DNA of 63,536 bases from Butyrivibrio sp. AE2015. GTDB taxonomy: Bacteria > Bacillota > Clostridia > Lachnospirales > Lachnospiraceae. The notes under the pieces were generated by a model. The model did not search any database. It saw nothing but the letters and a program-made list of their open reading frames with translations, and was not told the DNA's origin. Within the stretch, counting starts at the first letter, position 1. Each line of letters begins with the position of its first letter. The translations under genes were made by a program, and so were the position numbers. Positions 25,532-34,841 of this stretch are shown here, piece by piece. The stretch spans positions 1 through 63,536 of the forward strand of contig NZ_ATVR01000021.1 in NCBI RefSeq assembly GCF_000420825.1, in the 5' to 3' direction.

Positions 25532-26461
25532 ATGGGGATACAGTACAAAGTTCCGGATTACAAGAAAATCAGAGTCATAATCGACACGGATGCGGCCTGC
25601 GAGGCTGATGATCCATTTGCAATTGTGCATGGGCTGCTCAGTCCTAAGCTTATTGTTAAAGCCATAGCGGCAGAGCATTTTAAGGTAAAAGACTCAGAAC
25701 AAAGAAGCTACAAAGAGATAGAGACAATCCTTGATGCTATGGATTTATCAGTTCCGGTGCTTCACGGTCAAAAGGGACCATTAAGTGAGGATAAGGAAGT
25801 TTCAGAAGCTTCAAAATTCATAATTGATGAAGCCCTAAAGGATGAGCCTAATCCCTTATTTGTTCTGTGTCAGGGGGCAATAACCAATGTGGCTAAGGCA
25901 CTTCAAACATGTCCTGAGATAAAGGACAAAATGACGATAGTCTGGATAGGAACTCATGGTGAGGCTCCATGCAAAGCGCCATTTACAGAGTTTAATTCAG
26001 TGAATGACATAGAGGCCGCCAACTACGTGCTCCAGAGCGGAGCCAATATCTGGCTCATACCTTCACATGTATACATTACAGTAAATATAGGTCTTGCAGA
26101 GATTGAGCGCCGTATAAAGCCATGCGGAAAAATAGGAAATCACCTCTACACTCAGATGACTGAATACAATATGTCCGAGGCAGCAGGCTGGACCCAGGGA
26201 GAGAGCTGGTCTCTTGGCGATTCTCCAGCTATTGCAGTGACTATTAATCCCGGATGCGGCCACTATCACACTGCCAAGGCACCTCTGGTGCTGGATGACA
26301 CTTCATCTGCAGTAAAAGATGATAATCCGGACATCAGAATATACACAGATGTGGATTCAAGGTACATAATTGAGGACCTTATCGCTAAGCTGGAGTTGTT
26401 CTCAGGAAGCCAGATCTCTTTTGCCATAATACCAAAAAGCAAAGGCTATGCAGCAGACTAA
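25532..26461 (+). CDS. Nucleoside hydrolase family protein
   Basis: 309 residues from the ATG at 25532 (GGGGGA 8 nt upstream; a TTG at 25517 is less likely). 'IIDTDAACEADDPFAIVH' is the calcium-binding DTDxxxDDxxA-type motif of inosine-uridine nucleoside hydrolases, here with an acidic substitution (EADD). The enzyme cleaves ribonucleosides to base and ribose in salvage. Its last 60 bp overlap the 3' end of the convergent ABC permease gene, an unusual but coherent double-coding overlap. Confidence 0.85.
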   Translation: MGIQYKVPDYKKIRVIIDTDAACEADDPFAIVHGLLSPKLIVKAIAAEHFKVKDSEQRSYKEIETILDAMDLSVPVLHGQKGPLSEDKEVSEASKFIIDEALKDEPNPLFVLCQGAITNVAKALQTCPEIKDKMTIVWIGTHGEAPCKAPFTEFNSVNDIEAANYVLQSGANIWLIPSHVYITVNIGLAEIERRIKPCGKIGNHLYTQMTEYNMSEAAGWTQGESWSLGDSPAIAVTINPGCGHYHTAKAPLVLDDTSSAVKDDNPDIRIYTDVDSRYIIEDLIAKLELFSGSQISFAIIPKSKGYAAD

Positions 26462-27193
26462 GGCAGCACCAGCCACTAGAATTCCGGATAGCGGAAACTG
26501 GGCATTGGTAAATATCTCCGAAGCATTTGCATAGGAAAAGGGCCCGATGAACAAATACTTCTTTAAATCAGGAATAACCCGGCCCATTACGTCATAGGCG
26601 TAGAACAAAAGAGCCATTCCAAGTCCAAGTCCCATCCTGTTTTTGCCGGTGAGAGATGAGAGCGCAAGGCATATTCCTGCGACTTCCAGATTCATAAGAA
26701 ACTGTCTTGCCATAAATGTGAAAAAGAGATCCAGAGGCATTTCTTCTCCTAAAATACTAAAGCCCAGCAAATAAAACAAAGTGCATACAATGGTAAAAAG
26801 CACCAGCATAATAGCAACGCACAGCGATTTGGCAGTAAGAATCCGATTCCTTGAAAGAGGAAGAGAAAAAAGAAATTCGCCTGTGTGGGCATCTTCCTCT
26901 TTTGAAATGATATTGATCGCGATGATCGCTGCAAACATACAGCTTCCAAGGCCGTGAACTGCGCCTATTTCAGTGGCAAAGTATCCTTTCAAAGTTGCGA
27001 TGCTCAAAGTGCTCATTCCAAAGGCCTCTGAAAAGGCTCCCATATTAGAAAAGGCATCAGCCATATCCTTCATTTCACCTTCCATGGACTTATATAATAA
27101 TATGCAGACGAGCCCGAGAGCACCAACGGACAGGCTCCATATCAGAAGATTTTTAAGATTAAGTAATAGCTCTCTTTTTAAGACCGATCTCAT
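26402..27193 (-). CDS. ABC-2 type transporter permease
   Basis: 263 residues with about six hydrophobic segments, starting 'LKRELLLNLKNLLIWSL', the normal opening of ABC-2 permeases. 'SLPLSRNRILTAKSL' is the family's conserved cytoplasmic loop. It is translated 2 bp after the ATP-binding gene, with AGGAGGG before its ATG. The pair forms an exporter of unknown substrate, possibly a drug, lipid or peptide. Confidence 0.88.
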   Translation of the reverse strand: MRSVLKRELLLNLKNLLIWSLSVGALGLVCILLYKSMEGEMKDMADAFSNMGAFSEAFGMSTLSIATLKGYFATEIGAVHGLGSCMFAAIIAINIISKEEDAHTGEFLFSLPLSRNRILTAKSLCVAIMLVLFTIVCTLFYLLGFSILGEEMPLDLFFTFMARQFLMNLEVAGICLALSSLTGKNRMGLGLGMALLFYAYDVMGRVIPDLKKYLFIGPFSYANASEIFTNAQFPLSGILVAGAALVCCIAFAFWYYGKRDLAS

Positions 27194-27195
27194 TT

Positions 27196-27891
27196 TTATC
27201 CCTCCTCTTCTTCATAGAAACTAAGGAACGTTTCATCATCTATATGTGGAGTGCCCAGCATTGTGAGCCTTCCTTCCCGCATGATCGCGGCATTTTTGCA
27301 GTATTTGTCGACTTCCGACAGCACATGGGTAGACAAAAGACAAGTGGCTCCCTGGGCGACATATTCATTTATAAGTTCAAAGAATTTCTTTTGCATAAGA
27401 GGATCAAGGCCGCCGGTGGGCTCATCAAAGATAAAAAGGCGAGGTCTATGCTGCATGGCGCAGACTATGCTGACTTTCTTTCTGTTACCAAGGGAGAGTT
27501 GTTTGATCTTTTTATGGGTGTCGACTTTCAATCTTTCACAGAGTTTGGCAGCTTCTTTACTGCAATCAAGTCCGCGGACATCAGCAGCGTATTTTATGAC
27601 ATCGGATACCTTCATGGAATCATAGAACCATGCTTCTGAGGGCATATATCCAATATTCTTTAAAATCTTTTCATGATCTTTTACGCTGTCCATCCCAAGT
27701 ATTTTTATATTGCCTGAGTTTATCTTCAAAAAGCCCAGCATGGAGCGGATAGTAGTAGACTTTCCTGCGCCATTAGGTCCAAGAAAACCGAAGATATCAC
27801 CTTCTTTTACGTTAAAAGAAACATCAATAACGCCTCTGCTTTTGCCATAGCTTTTGGTTAAATGACTTATCTCGATCACGTTTTCTTTCAT
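27196..27891 (-). CDS. ABC transporter ATP-binding protein
   Basis: 231 residues from the ATG at 27891, which has GAGGAGG directly upstream; a 10-residue longer start is not supported. Walker A 'GPNGAGKSTT', signature 'LSLGNRKKV', Walker B 'LFIFDEPTGGLDP' and the switch His in 'STHVLSEV' are all canonical. It energises the permease downstream. A terminator separates it from the upstream LytTR/DUF3021 genes. Confidence 0.92.
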   Translation of the reverse strand: MKENVIEISHLTKSYGKSRGVIDVSFNVKEGDIFGFLGPNGAGKSTTIRSMLGFLKINSGNIKILGMDSVKDHEKILKNIGYMPSEAWFYDSMKVSDVIKYAADVRGLDCSKEAAKLCERLKVDTHKKIKQLSLGNRKKVSIVCAMQHRPRLFIFDEPTGGLDPLMQKKFFELINEYVAQGATCLLSTHVLSEVDKYCKNAAIMREGRLTMLGTPHIDDETFLSFYEEEEG

Positions 27892-27939
27892 AATGCACCT
27901 CCTCTTGTTCTTGTAATTCATTCATAGCAAAAATAAAAA

Positions 27940-27972
27940 ACGGGAACAATAACTGTTCCCGTAAGGTGCACT
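27940..27972 (-). terminator. Rho-independent terminator after the DUF3021 gene
   Basis: On the minus strand ACGGGAACA pairs with TGTTCCCGT (27954-27962 with 27940-27948), followed by TTTTTTATTTTT. It ends the LytTR-DUF3021 transcript before the ABC pair. Confidence 0.85.
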
Positions 27973-27992
27973 ATTTTACCGCTAACATTCAC

Positions 27993-28463
27993 TTAACTAT
28001 CCTCTTTTTTGTGCTCAGTCTGAAAGAGCTTTAAATCTTCATTGAGCTTTTTATCATCGATGATCCGTTTGTATTTGTAGATCAAAAAAACGCAGAAGTA
28101 AACAAGAAGAATGTAAGCTGCAAATATTAAAGTGACAAGCAGATTTTTGTTAAACCAGTTAAAAAGCCAGGAAAGTAGGCAGTATACGCAAGTACACCCC
28201 ACCATTCCCGCAATTTCTTTTATCTTAAGAGCATCTGCTTCATCAAAGTTCCACAATAGATATACCTGAATATAACCGATGATATAGCAGGCGAGGATCA
28301 GTTCTGTCATGTGCAGGATGCTGGCATCATAGACACCGTTTATCAACCTGTATACACAGTAATAGAACAGGAGAGCAAAGAAGTAAAGACATGCCTTAAA
28401 CTCAATCCCTATTTCTTTTGTAAGGTACAACTCCCAAAGTGTTACTTTTTTCTTGTTCTTCAT
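27993..28463 (-). CDS. DUF3021 family membrane protein
   Basis: 156 residues with four hydrophobic segments, matching the small four-helix DUF3021 proteins that follow LytTR regulators. It starts directly after the LytTR gene's stop. The family often lies by ABC transporters, as here. It may sense membrane state or modulate the LytTR protein; this is inference. Confidence 0.75.
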   Translation of the reverse strand: MKNKKKVTLWELYLTKEIGIEFKACLYFFALLFYYCVYRLINGVYDASILHMTELILACYIIGYIQVYLLWNFDEADALKIKEIAGMVGCTCVYCLLSWLFNWFNKNLLVTLIFAAYILLVYFCVFLIYKYKRIIDDKKLNEDLKLFQTEHKKEDS

Positions 28464-28904
28464 CTATCTCCCTCCTTTCAAAAGACGCCTGAAATCTGAT
28501 GCATATCTTCTTGAAATGATTATGTGTTCACCACTTTCCATGGTCGCGTCAATCCTGTTTGAAGACAGGCTCTTTAAGGTTTTTACCTTGTTGACATTAA
28601 TCACCATTGACTTGCTGCATCTGAAAAAGGCTTCATCGCTGATTTCCATGACAAATGAGTTGAGAGTTCCGTCTAAACGCACGACCTTGTTTCCGGTGTA
28701 TGCGAAAAGCTTATCATCAACGGATTCCAGGTAGAGGATACTTGAAATGCTGATGCTTACAGTTTCTGTATCGGTCTTGCCCCAAAGCTTATTTTCAGAC
28801 TTCTCCAGAATTCCAATTATTCTTTTTAAATCCTGAGAAAGCGCTTTATACCTGATGGTAACGCTTTCCTCTCCGGAATCGATTTTTTGAATATCTATTT
28901 TCAT
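28464..28904 (-). CDS. LytTR-family DNA-binding regulator
   Basis: 146 residues. The C-terminal ~100 residues form a LytTR domain ('ILYLESVDDKLFAYT', 'FFRCSKSMVINVNKVK', 'ISRRYASDFRR'). There is no receiver domain, so it is a one-component type. It is co-transcribed with the DUF3021 gene and probably controls that gene and the adjacent ABC exporter. No ribosome site was obvious before the ATG. Confidence 0.85.
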   Translation of the reverse strand: MKIDIQKIDSGEESVTIRYKALSQDLKRIIGILEKSENKLWGKTDTETVSISISSILYLESVDDKLFAYTGNKVVRLDGTLNSFVMEISDEAFFRCSKSMVINVNKVKTLKSLSSNRIDATMESGEHIIISRRYASDFRRLLKGGR

Positions 28905-29040
28905 ATGAGCGGATTTATTTTGACCATGAATCGTGTTGTTTTTTACTTCAATATTATTTTATCATAGTAGGAATGCAGCTTGAATCGCTAAATTTCTTAA
29001 TTACTGGTCATTAGCTACAAAGTAATGGTAAAATCAGCTT

Positions 29041-29437
29041 ATGATTTACGAAAACATTGTAGAAGCAAAATTCATATCAAGACCAAACAGATTCATTGCC
29101 ATAGTGAGCGTAGATGGCGATGAAATCAAGGTGCATGTAAAGAACACCGGCAGATGCAAAGAACTATTGATCCCAGGATGCACGGTATATCTTGAAAAGG
29201 CTGGCAATCCGGAGAGAAAGACGCCGTATGATCTTGTTGCAGTTGAAAAAGACAAGAGTTGCCTTTGTTATTCAGGGAGAGGGAATTAGTGAAGTCAGAC
29301 CAAATGAGGAGACTGACCCTGAATTTGCCAAAGTGTTTTATGAGGCGAAAAAAGCAGGAGTTGAGATTGTTTTTTATCTGTGTGAAGTGACACCTTATAC
29401 ACTAAAAATTGTATCAGAAAGAGGAGAAGCAGAATGA
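29041..29437 (+). pseudogene. sfsA: Broken sfsA (sugar fermentation stimulation protein)
   Basis: The first ~70 codons match the SfsA N-terminus ('FISRPNRFIA', 'VHVKNTGRCKELL', 'PERKTPYDL'). The frame then ends at 29289, while a second frame (from ~29225 to 29437) continues with SfsA C-terminal sequence ('AFVIQGEGISEVRPNEETDPEF'). About 90 central residues of the ~230-residue protein are gone and the frame is shifted, so it is a deletion pseudogene. Its 3' fragment overlaps dtd by 4 bp. The 5' end has TAAAAT only 6 nt before the ATG. Confidence 0.82.
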
Positions 29438-29889
29438 GAGCAGTTGTTACAAGGGTTCTCTCGGCGTCAGTGACAATAGATGGAGAGAAATATTCAGAAA
29501 TTGGAAAAGGATTCATGGTCCTTTTGGGAGTCCATACGAATGATACAAAAGAAATTGCGGTAAAAATTGCAGATAAGATCTGCGGCCTCAGAGTATTTGA
29601 GGATGAGAATGGCAAGATGAATGTTAATCCAAAAGATGCAGGCGCTCAGATACTAATTGTCAGTCAGTTCACTCTTTATGCGGATTGCAAGTCAAGGCGT
29701 CCTGGCTTTACAGATGCCGCAAGACCTGAAATATCAAATCCGCTGTACGAGCTTGTAGTGGAAGAGTGCAGAAACAGAGGCTTTGAAGTTAAGACAGGCG
29801 TCTTTGGCGCTGATATGAAGGTTGAGTCAATAAATGACGGACCTGTGACAATACTTCTTGACAGCGACGAGCTATATTCAAAAGGGTGA
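29434..29889 (+). CDS. dtd: D-aminoacyl-tRNA deacylase
   Basis: 151 residues, the normal Dtd length. It hydrolyses D-amino acids from tRNA, a translation quality-control step. The opening 'MRAVVTRVLSASVTIDGE', 'SQFTLYADCKSRRPGF' and 'NDGPVTILL' are the conserved active-site motifs. It overlaps the sfsA remnant by 4 bp (ATGA), so it was translationally coupled. A GAGGAGAAG ribosome site is present. Confidence 0.95.
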   Translation: MRAVVTRVLSASVTIDGEKYSEIGKGFMVLLGVHTNDTKEIAVKIADKICGLRVFEDENGKMNVNPKDAGAQILIVSQFTLYADCKSRRPGFTDAARPEISNPLYELVVEECRNRGFEVKTGVFGADMKVESINDGPVTILLDSDELYSKG

Positions 29890-29991
29890 ATAATTAGAAT
29901 TGATATTTGTTAATGCTAAGATTATGCTATAGTTATTTCTTGTCATTTTCTTGTATAATGAACTTCATATGCAATATGGAGGAAACTTAAA

Positions 29992-30954
29992 ATGACAGAA
30001 AACAAAAATTCATTTTGGACATTTGCGCCGGTGGTTGTGCTGGTTGCCATATTTTGCTGTGTGTTGTGGGGAAGCGCATCACCTGCCATCAAGATTGCTT
30101 ATGAATTATTTAAGATAGATGCAAGTGATACGCCATCAAGGCTTGTTCTTGCAGGTGCAAGGTTTATGCTTGCGGGAGTTATGACTATATTTTTTGGCTC
30201 AATACTGGCCAAAAAGCCTTTGAAACCGCAGAAAGATTCATGGAAATACATTGTGATACTCTCGCTTTTTCAGACCATCGGTCAGTACTATTTCTTTTTT
30301 ATGTCACTGGCTAATACATCTGGAGTAAGAGGCTCTATCATAAATGCATCAGGAAACTTCCTGGCTCCGCTATTTGCTATTTTTCTATTTAAGCTTGAGA
30401 AGGTTTCAGCAAAAAAACTCATCGGCTGCGCAACAGGTTTTCTTGGAATTATTATGTTCTTTGGCGGCGCAGGAGCTTTGGTGAGCGGAGCACCGATGAC
30501 TTTAAAAGGCGAGGGTGCGATGCTTGCAGCGGCTTTTTTTTATGCTATATCAGGCTGCAGTATCAAGATCTTTTCAAAGCATGAGAATCCTGTTATCCTC
30601 AGTGGTTATCAGTTCTTTTTAGGCGGTGCAGTTCTGTTTATCATTGGACTGGCCCTAGGAGGAAGCCTTAATTTCTACAGTACAGGCTGCTACCTTAACC
30701 TGATCTACATGGGCTTTATTTCCGCAGGAGCATACACACTTTGGGGAGTTCTTCTTAAATACAATCCGGTCAGCAAAGTTTCAGTCCTTGGATTTGTTAA
30801 TCCTATAATGGGAGTTTTGCTGTCAGCTCTTTTTCTGGGAGAGGGACAGGAAGCACTGTCAGTGGCGAGCATTGTGGCACTTTTGCTTGTTTCAGCCGGG
30901 ATTATTATAGTAAATTATGAGAGGTCAAAGAAATGGCAAGAAGAGAAGGCTTAA
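29992..30954 (+). CDS. DMT/EamA-family transporter
   Basis: 320 residues with ten hydrophobic segments in two EamA repeats ('CVLWGSASPAIKIAYELFKI' near residue 24; the second repeat after residue 165). The family exports metabolites or amino acids. Substrate unknown. A perfect GGAGG lies 8 nt before the ATG. Its end overlaps the NUDIX gene by 22 bp. Confidence 0.88.
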   Translation: MTENKNSFWTFAPVVVLVAIFCCVLWGSASPAIKIAYELFKIDASDTPSRLVLAGARFMLAGVMTIFFGSILAKKPLKPQKDSWKYIVILSLFQTIGQYYFFFMSLANTSGVRGSIINASGNFLAPLFAIFLFKLEKVSAKKLIGCATGFLGIIMFFGGAGALVSGAPMTLKGEGAMLAAAFFYAISGCSIKIFSKHENPVILSGYQFFLGGAVLFIIGLALGGSLNFYSTGCYLNLIYMGFISAGAYTLWGVLLKYNPVSKVSVLGFVNPIMGVLLSALFLGEGQEALSVASIVALLLVSAGIIIVNYERSKKWQEEKA

Positions 30955-31418
30955 CGACTCTTTGTTATCTTGAAAGAGATGATAAATACTTAATGCTTCA
31001 CAGAGTATCAAAAAAGAATGATATCAGCAAAGACAAGTGGATCGGCGTTGGCGGGCACTTTGAAGATGATGAGAGCCCTGAAGAATGCGCAAAAAGAGAA
31101 ATCTTTGAAGAAACCGGCTATGACATTCCGATTGAAGAGCTTGAATATCGCGCAGTTGTCACCTTCATTTCACAAAAAGGTGACTATGAGCTTATGTCAT
31201 TATTTACTGCCAAAGCACCTGACGGTGAGCCCAAAGACTGCGATGAAGGAGTACTTACCTGGGTTGAAAAAGAAAAAGTGTATGACTTAAACCTCTGGGA
31301 AGGGGATAAGATATTTTTCAGGCAACTGGAAAAAAGTCATGATTTCTTTTCGCTGAAAATGGTATATGATAAAGAGGATAACCTTATTGAGGCAGTTCTC
31401 AATGGGAAAAAGATGTAA
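30933..31418 (+). CDS. NUDIX hydrolase (8-oxo-dGTP diphosphatase-like)
   Basis: 161 residues. The NUDIX box is complete: GGHFEDDESPEECAKREIFE followed by ETG (pattern Gx5Ex7REUxEExGU). Short MutT-like proteins of this kind hydrolyse oxidised nucleotides or other nucleoside diphosphates. It overlaps the EamA gene by 22 bp and precedes a HIT gene, a nucleotide-housekeeping pairing. Confidence 0.88.
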   Translation: MARREGLTTLCYLERDDKYLMLHRVSKKNDISKDKWIGVGGHFEDDESPEECAKREIFEETGYDIPIEELEYRAVVTFISQKGDYELMSLFTAKAPDGEPKDCDEGVLTWVEKEKVYDLNLWEGDKIFFRQLEKSHDFFSLKMVYDKEDNLIEAVLNGKKM

Positions 31419-31437
31419 TTTTTTGGAGGAAAACAAA

Positions 31438-31863
31438 ATGGTAAAAGATAATAATTGTGGATATTGTGTTGGCGGAGAGCCACTTGCAAAATTTGGTATA
31501 AAGATCTGCGACCTTGAGGTCAGCCAGCTTATTCTTTTTAAAGAGCAGAGCCACCCGGGAAGATGCATCGTGGCTTACAAGGATCATGTCAGTGAGATAG
31601 TTGATATCTCAGATGCTGAAAGAGATGCATTTTTCAGAGATGTAAACAGAGCATCCAAGGCTATACATAAGGCCTTTAACCCTGATAAGGTAAACTATGG
31701 CGCATATGGCGATACAGGCTGCCATCTTCACATGCATCTTGTACCAAAGTACAAGGACGAATTTGAGTGGGGCGGAGTTTTTGAAATGAACCCTGGCAAG
31801 AAGTTCCTTACAGATGCAGAATATGACGAAATGATCAATAAGATAAAGGAAAATCTGGAGTAA
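31438..31863 (+). CDS. HIT family hydrolase
   Basis: 141 residues from the ATG at 31438 with a GGAGG ribosome site. The catalytic triad HxHxH is in 'CHLHMHLVPKY' near residue 100, and 'SHPGRCIVAYKDH' is the usual upstream block. HIT enzymes cleave dinucleoside polyphosphates or AMP conjugates. It follows the NUDIX gene by 19 bp. Confidence 0.9.
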   Translation: MVKDNNCGYCVGGEPLAKFGIKICDLEVSQLILFKEQSHPGRCIVAYKDHVSEIVDISDAERDAFFRDVNRASKAIHKAFNPDKVNYGAYGDTGCHLHMHLVPKYKDEFEWGGVFEMNPGKKFLTDAEYDEMINKIKENLE

Positions 31864-31910
31864 AGCTGCATTAAAAGTAGGCAGCCGCTTCGGTTATTAA
31901 GGAAATACTT

Positions 31911-33350
31911 ATGACTACCTACGAAACAAGTAATAGAGAAGAAGCAATAAAATATAAGTTTACTTTGCGTGAATGCCTTGTCGGAGACAGGGTATTTTAT
32001 CGCAGGGCAGCTATGATAGTTGCCCCGATGATCATACAGAATACGCTGTCCAATGTCGTGGGACTTTTGGATAACGTAATGGTCGGACAGGTCGGAACAC
32101 TTCCGATGTCAGCAGTAGCTATTGTCAATCAGCTGCTGTTTATTTTCTATTTGTGTATATGGGGATCCCTTGCCGGTGCCGGAATTTTCAGCACACAGTT
32201 CTTTGGAAAAGGAGATATGGATGGCGTCAGATATTCCATTAGATTTAAGCTGATGGATGCGGTCGTTATCTGCGCTATAGCAGTAACGTTCCTTTTTCTG
32301 GCAAAAGAAAATCTGATTTCCCTTTACATTGCTTCCGGAACTGCAGATGCAGACAGGGCTGCCACTTTGGCCTATGCTGCATCATACCTTGATATCATGC
32401 TTGTGGGACTTATCCCCTTTAGCCTTACACAGGTCTATGCAAGCGCCATGCGAGAATCAGGAAAGACCACTCTTCCAATGATCGCAGGTATGACAGCTAT
32501 GCTTGTGAACTTCGTGTTCAACGCACTTCTTATTTTTGGCCTTTTTGGTCTTCCTAAAATGGGAGTTATGGGTGCGGCTACTGCAACTGTAATTTCAAGA
32601 TTCACAGAGCTGTTGATAGTAATGGCAGGCGCACACAGGAAAAACTCCAAGTATCCATTCTTTAAGGGAGTTTTCAGAAGCCTTTATGTACCTTTTTATC
32701 TGGTAAAAACGATACTTGTAAAATCCCTTCCACTTCTTTGCAATGAGTTCTTATGGAGCCTTGCACAGGCAACACTGTTGCAGGCGTATTCCGTAAGGGG
32801 AATAGCTGTAATTGCTGCAATGAATATAAGTGGAACGGTATCTCAGATATTTAACGAGGTCTTTTTATCAATCGGTAATTCTACAGGAATCATAGTAGGT
32901 CAGGAGCTTGGCGCAGACAGGCTTGTATCTGCCCGCAGGACTGCCTGGAGAATGGCGTCACTTAGCGTGGCTTCCACCTTTGTAATGGGTTCGCTCCTTG
33001 CAATCGCAGCGCCTGTAATACCTCAGATCTACAATACTGAGCCGGAGATAAGACAGCTTGCCACCAGGTTTATCTGGGTTGTTGCAATCTGTATGCCTAT
33101 CAACTCATATGCGAATGTGTCGTATTTTACTCTTCGTTCAGGTGGAAAGACAGCGGTTACATTTGTCTTTGACAGCTGTTTTGCATGGCTTATCAGTGTA
33201 CCTGCAGCCTATATCCTTTCAAGGTTTACAAATCTTCCGGTACTTAGCATATTTATGATGGTGTCAGCTCTTGAACTACTGAAATGTACGATCGGATTTC
33301 TTTTAGTACGAAGCGGAGTATGGGTCCGCAATATAGTTAAACACGCTTGA
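31911..33350 (+). CDS. MATE-family efflux transporter
   Basis: 479 residues with about 12 hydrophobic segments in two six-helix halves, 'MIIQNTLSNVVGLLDNVMVG' being the MATE opening signature. It probably exports cationic drugs or metabolites using an ion gradient. A GGAAATA ribosome-like site precedes the ATG. A long bulged hairpin follows the gene. Confidence 0.9.
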   Translation: MTTYETSNREEAIKYKFTLRECLVGDRVFYRRAAMIVAPMIIQNTLSNVVGLLDNVMVGQVGTLPMSAVAIVNQLLFIFYLCIWGSLAGAGIFSTQFFGKGDMDGVRYSIRFKLMDAVVICAIAVTFLFLAKENLISLYIASGTADADRAATLAYAASYLDIMLVGLIPFSLTQVYASAMRESGKTTLPMIAGMTAMLVNFVFNALLIFGLFGLPKMGVMGAATATVISRFTELLIVMAGAHRKNSKYPFFKGVFRSLYVPFYLVKTILVKSLPLLCNEFLWSLAQATLLQAYSVRGIAVIAAMNISGTVSQIFNEVFLSIGNSTGIIVGQELGADRLVSARRTAWRMASLSVASTFVMGSLLAIAAPVIPQIYNTEPEIRQLATRFIWVVAICMPINSYANVSYFTLRSGGKTAVTFVFDSCFAWLISVPAAYILSRFTNLPVLSIFMMVSALELLKCTIGFLLVRSGVWVRNIVKHA

Positions 33351-33357
33351 TCTATAG

Positions 33358-33407
33358 TGCACAATCTTTTGCGTTTACAGGTGGAAAACCTTGTAAAAGA
33401 TTGTGCA
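33358..33407. terminator. Long hairpin between MATE and rarA genes
   Basis: TGCACAATCTTTT (33358-33370) and its exact complement (33395-33407) are 24 nt apart, and inner TACAGG/CCTTGTA can extend the stem with a bulge. The 3' side has only a weak T-run, so it may be a processing or regulatory hairpin rather than a simple terminator. Confidence 0.5.
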
Positions 33408-33443
33408 ATTTGTGTATATATCCTCTTTATTTTTATGGGCAAA

Positions 33444-33474
33444 AATTGTAGAATAATATAGTCTGTCTACAATT
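33444..33474. promoter_or_regulatory. 9-bp dyad upstream of rarA
   Basis: AATTGTAGA (33444-33452) and TCTACAATT (33466-33474) flank a 13-bp AT-rich centre with TAATAT, 24 bp before the rarA ATG. It is a candidate operator. Confidence 0.45.
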
Positions 33475-33498
33475 ATAAAGAAAAGTAACGAAGCATTT

Positions 33499-34833
33499 AT
33501 GGATCTGTTTGAATATATGAGAGAAAATAACTATGAGAAGGAATCGCCGCTTGCCGCCAGGATGCGCCCGAGGACCCTTGATGAAGTAGTGGGTCAGCAG
33601 CACATCATTGCCAAAGACAAGCTTCTTTATCGTGCGATTTTAGCGGATAAGTTAAGTTCTATCATTTTGTATGGCCCGCCTGGAACAGGAAAGACTACTC
33701 TTGCCAAGGTCATAGCAGGTACCACAAAGGCTGAGTTTACTCAGATAAATGCCACCATAGCCGGTAAAAAGGACATGGAGGAAGTCGTACAAAAGGCCAA
33801 GGACAATCTTGGAATGTATGGCAAAAAGACAATTCTTTTTATAGATGAGATTCATAGATTTAATAAGGGGCAACAGGATTATCTTTTACCATTTGTTGAG
33901 GATGGAACGGTAATACTTATTGGGGCTACAACTGAGAACCCTTATTTTGAAGTGAACGGAGCTCTTATATCAAGGTCTGTTATCTTTGAGCTTAAGCCGC
34001 TTGGACCAGATGATATAAAAGAGCTGCTGGGTAGAGCTGTTACTGACAAAGAGCGTGGGATGGGGTCCTACAAGGCGGTTTTGGAGCCTGATGCAGCTGA
34101 TTTTTTAGCGGATCTTGCTGATGGAGATGCAAGGCATGCTCTGAATGCTCTTGAGCTTGGAATCCTTACAACTGAGAGAAGTGATGATGGACTTATTCAT
34201 ATCACTAAAGAGGTTGCTGAGGAGTGTATACAGAAAAAAGTTGCCAGATATGACAAGGATGGTGACAATCACTATGATACGATCTCTGCTTTTATCAAGA
34301 GCATGAGAGGTTCGGATCCTGATGCGGCAGTTTACTACCTTGCCCGAATGTTGAATGCAGGAGAGGATCCTAAGTTTATAGTAAGACGTATGATGGTCTG
34401 TGCCTCTGAGGACGTTGGTAATGCAGATCCGCAGGCACTTCAGGTGGCAGTTGCGGCATCGCTCGCTGTCGAGAGGCTTGGAATGCCGGAAGCGAGGATA
34501 ACACTTGCCCAGGCTGCAAGCTACATAGCTACAGCGCCAAAGAGCAATTCAGCTATCGTTGCAATAGACAGTGCAATGAGTACAGTTACAGAAACAGGTA
34601 ATCTTCCGATACCACCACATCTTCAGGATGCACATTATAAATCAGCATCCAAGCTGGGCCACGGTATTGGTTACAAATATGCCCACGATTATCCTGATCA
34701 CTATGTTAAACAACAGTATTTGCCATATGAGCTTAATGGCAAGGAGTTCTACAGCCCTTCAGGAAACGGCTATGAGCTCAAGATAAAAGATCACATGAGA
34801 AAGCTCAAAAACAGAGAAGATAAAGATAACTAA
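33499..34833 (+). CDS. rarA: Replication-associated recombination protein A
   Basis: 444 residues. RarA/MgsA AAA+ ATPase: 'GPPGTGKTTLAKVIAG' near residue 55, 'ILFIDEIHRFNKGQQDYLLP' near 115, and 'GSDPDAAVYYLARML' in the C-terminal helical domain. It acts at stalled replication forks. Length and motifs are normal. It is followed 8 bp later by the DUF5722 gene. Confidence 0.95.
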   Translation: MDLFEYMRENNYEKESPLAARMRPRTLDEVVGQQHIIAKDKLLYRAILADKLSSIILYGPPGTGKTTLAKVIAGTTKAEFTQINATIAGKKDMEEVVQKAKDNLGMYGKKTILFIDEIHRFNKGQQDYLLPFVEDGTVILIGATTENPYFEVNGALISRSVIFELKPLGPDDIKELLGRAVTDKERGMGSYKAVLEPDAADFLADLADGDARHALNALELGILTTERSDDGLIHITKEVAEECIQKKVARYDKDGDNHYDTISAFIKSMRGSDPDAAVYYLARMLNAGEDPKFIVRRMMVCASEDVGNADPQALQVAVAASLAVERLGMPEARITLAQAASYIATAPKSNSAIVAIDSAMSTVTETGNLPIPPHLQDAHYKSASKLGHGIGYKYAHDYPDHYVKQQYLPYELNGKEFYSPSGNGYELKIKDHMRKLKNREDKDN

Positions 34834-34841
34834 GGGGTTAC

